Source: a bacterium
GTDB lineage: Bacteria; Verrucomicrobiota; Verrucomicrobiia; Methylacidiphilales; Verrucolacustridaceae
Reading direction: 5' to 3'
NCBI GenBank assembly: GCA_009921985.1
Contig: RFWS01000068.1
Span: 1-5,971, forward strand
Length of the DNA: 5,971 bases
Shown: piece after piece, positions 5,061 through 5,971 of the stretch
Layout: the number at the start of each line of letters is the position of its first letter
Numbering within the stretch: position 1 is the stretch's first letter
Notes under the pieces: model-generated
Told to the model about the DNA's origin: nothing
Database searches by the model: none
Seen by the model: only the letters and a program-made list of their open reading frames with translations
Program-made: the position numbers and the translations under genes

Positions 5061-5971
5061 TCAGACCGTCAGGGCTCGATCCCAATCCTTCCAGACCGGA
5101 TCCAACCCACGTTGCCGGAGAGCAACGCTCAACTGCTCTGCACTGCGCTCATCGGAAATCTCGAACTGTTCGGTCGCCTGGGCCCTCTCCCATTCGCTCG
5201 CCTCCAGCGCCACTTCCCGGCCCCGCACCGTTCGGTGCAACCTCTCCTTGCCCACGCCCGTGTAACCCCCGGGCTCGGTCTCGGACCCCGCGCTCATCAT
5301 TGTCACCCCCAACTCCATCAGCCCGTTCCGCAGTTTTTCCGGTTCCCGGGTCGAGAGGACAATCCCCGCCTGTGGGAAAGCCACGCGAAAAGCACAAACC
5401 GCGCGCGCAAAATCCCGGTCGGACATCGCCACCCTCGGCTGGAATCCGCCCGCCGCCGGTCGCAACCGCGGCAACGCCAGGGTGATCTGCGCCCGCCAGC
5501 AGACCTTCATGAGGTGGGAAATGTGCCCTGCCAACGCCACCAGCTCCTTCCTCCAGTCCGCTAGCCCGATCAACACCCCTACCCCGATCCTACGGAACCC
5601 TGCCTCATACCCTCGCTCCGGTCCCTCCAGCCTATCATCGAAGTTCCGCTTCGGACCCGACACATGCATCTCCGCATAGGCCGCTCGGTCATAGCTCTCC
5701 TGATACAACACCAACCCCTCCGCCCCTGCCTCCACCACTTGCCTGTACTCCTGCACCTTCAGGGGTGCCACCTCAATGGCTACGGAAGGAAACAGCGACA
5801 CCGTTTTCCGCACACATTCCGCCATATAGGCAACCGGCACCTCCCGGGGATGCTCCCCGCTCACCAGCAGGACGCTGCGAAACCCAGCTCCAGCCAAATG
5901 CCTCGCCTCCGCCTCCACTTCCTCCGGCCTCAAAGTCACCCGCCGGATCGGATTGTCCTTGGAAAAACCGC
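5061..5971 (-). CDS. thiH: 2-iminoacetate synthase ThiH (radical SAM), N-terminus beyond the right edge
   Basis: ThiH cleaves L-tyrosine by radical-SAM chemistry to dehydroglycine (2-iminoacetate) and p-cresol, feeding the thiazole synthase. About 303 C-terminal residues are visible. The window edge reads (T)GC then GFSKDNPIRR, which matches the residues straight after the last Cys of the CxxxCxxCGFS cluster motif, so roughly 90 residues including most of that motif lie outside. Visible family segments are SVLLVSGEHP, EGLVLYQESYDRAAY, GVGVLIGLADWRKEL, LALPRLRPAAGGFQP, ARAVCAFRVAFPQAGIVLST-RE, SAGSETEPGGYTG and the terminal GLDPVWKDWDRAL, very like E. coli ThiH. The in-frame GTG at 5939 is internal, not a start. 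It lies upstream of thiS in the same transcript. ThiH enzymes are oxygen-sensitive, in contrast to the ThiO glycine oxidase route, which fits an organism with anaerobic or facultative metabolism (inference). Confidence 0.95.
   Translation of the reverse strand, partial: GFSKDNPIRRVTLRPEEVEAEARHLAGAGFRSVLLVSGEHPREVPVAYMAECVRKTVSLFPSVAIEVAPLKVQEYRQVVEAGAEGLVLYQESYDRAAYAEMHVSGPKRNFDDRLEGPERGYEAGFRRIGVGVLIGLADWRKELVALAGHISHLMKVCWRAQITLALPRLRPAAGGFQPRVAMSDRDFARAVCAFRVAFPQAGIVLSTREPEKLRNGLMELGVTMMSAGSETEPGGYTGVGKERLHRTVRGREVALEASEWERAQATEQFEISDERSAEQLSVALRQRGLDPVWKDWDRALTV

Noticed and set aside
5001..5564. 187-codon plus-strand open frame inside thiH and thiS
   Set aside because: Its sequence is Pro/Arg/His-rich and typical of an antisense frame; the opposite strand encodes conserved ThiH and ThiS.
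5061..5939. Complete thiH gene starting at GTG 5939
   Set aside because: Ten more codons upstream (GFSKDNPIRR) continue the ThiH family sequence to the window edge, so the GTG is internal and the gene is truncated by the window.

Overview
The window is ordinary bacterial chromosome, GC-rich, with seven protein genes and one tRNA packed closely together. The best guess for the host is a member of the Verrucomicrobiota or the wider PVC group. The hints are a porin of the phosphate-selective (OprO/OprP) type with an N-terminal coiled coil and proline-rich linker, small sigma/anti-sigma/exported-protein cassettes, and sparse Shine-Dalgarno sites. No marker gene settles this. A Gram-negative (diderm) cell is better supported, because the porin has a signal peptide, a beta-barrel-type sequence and a terminal aromatic residue.

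Layout, left to right. Positions 1-555 (minus) hold the N-terminal part of an exported endonuclease/exonuclease/phosphatase (EEP) family protein that runs off the left edge. Its frame is broken by a 4-bp tandem duplication at 404-411. A 120-bp spacer with a strong GC hairpin (639-661) leads to tRNA-Leu(UAG) at 716-797 (plus). The porin gene follows 53 bp later (851-2424, plus). Its frame is broken by an apparent 1-nt loss near 2237-2245, so the continuous ORF stops at 2269 while the true C-terminus continues to 2424 in another frame. Converging on it, with an 8-bp gap, is a three-gene minus-strand operon: ECF sigma factor (3932-3336), a small single-pass membrane protein with anti-sigma character (3313-2990), and an exported helical protein of unknown function (2993-2433) coupled by an ATGA overlap. 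A 121-bp divergent spacer separates the sigma gene from yebC (4054-4779, plus). A 65-bp convergent spacer is followed by thiS (5057-4845, minus) and thiH (minus, to 5063-5061), which runs off the right edge just past its radical-SAM cysteine motif.

How the genes work together. thiH and thiS supply the thiazole arm of thiamine synthesis: dehydroglycine from tyrosine, and the sulfur-carrier protein. The sigma/membrane/exported trio looks like an envelope-sensing transcriptional switch whose signal and targets cannot be read from the sequence. yebC encodes a universal YebC/TACO1-family gene-expression factor. The porin and the EEP protein act in the envelope or outside the cell, but both are frame-disrupted as given.

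No mobile element, CRISPR array, phage gene or clearly new multi-gene system was found. The points most worth a second look are the two frame breaks either side of the tRNA, the sigma/anti-sigma-like/exported trio, and a C-over-G bias on the plus strand that holds whichever strand is coding.
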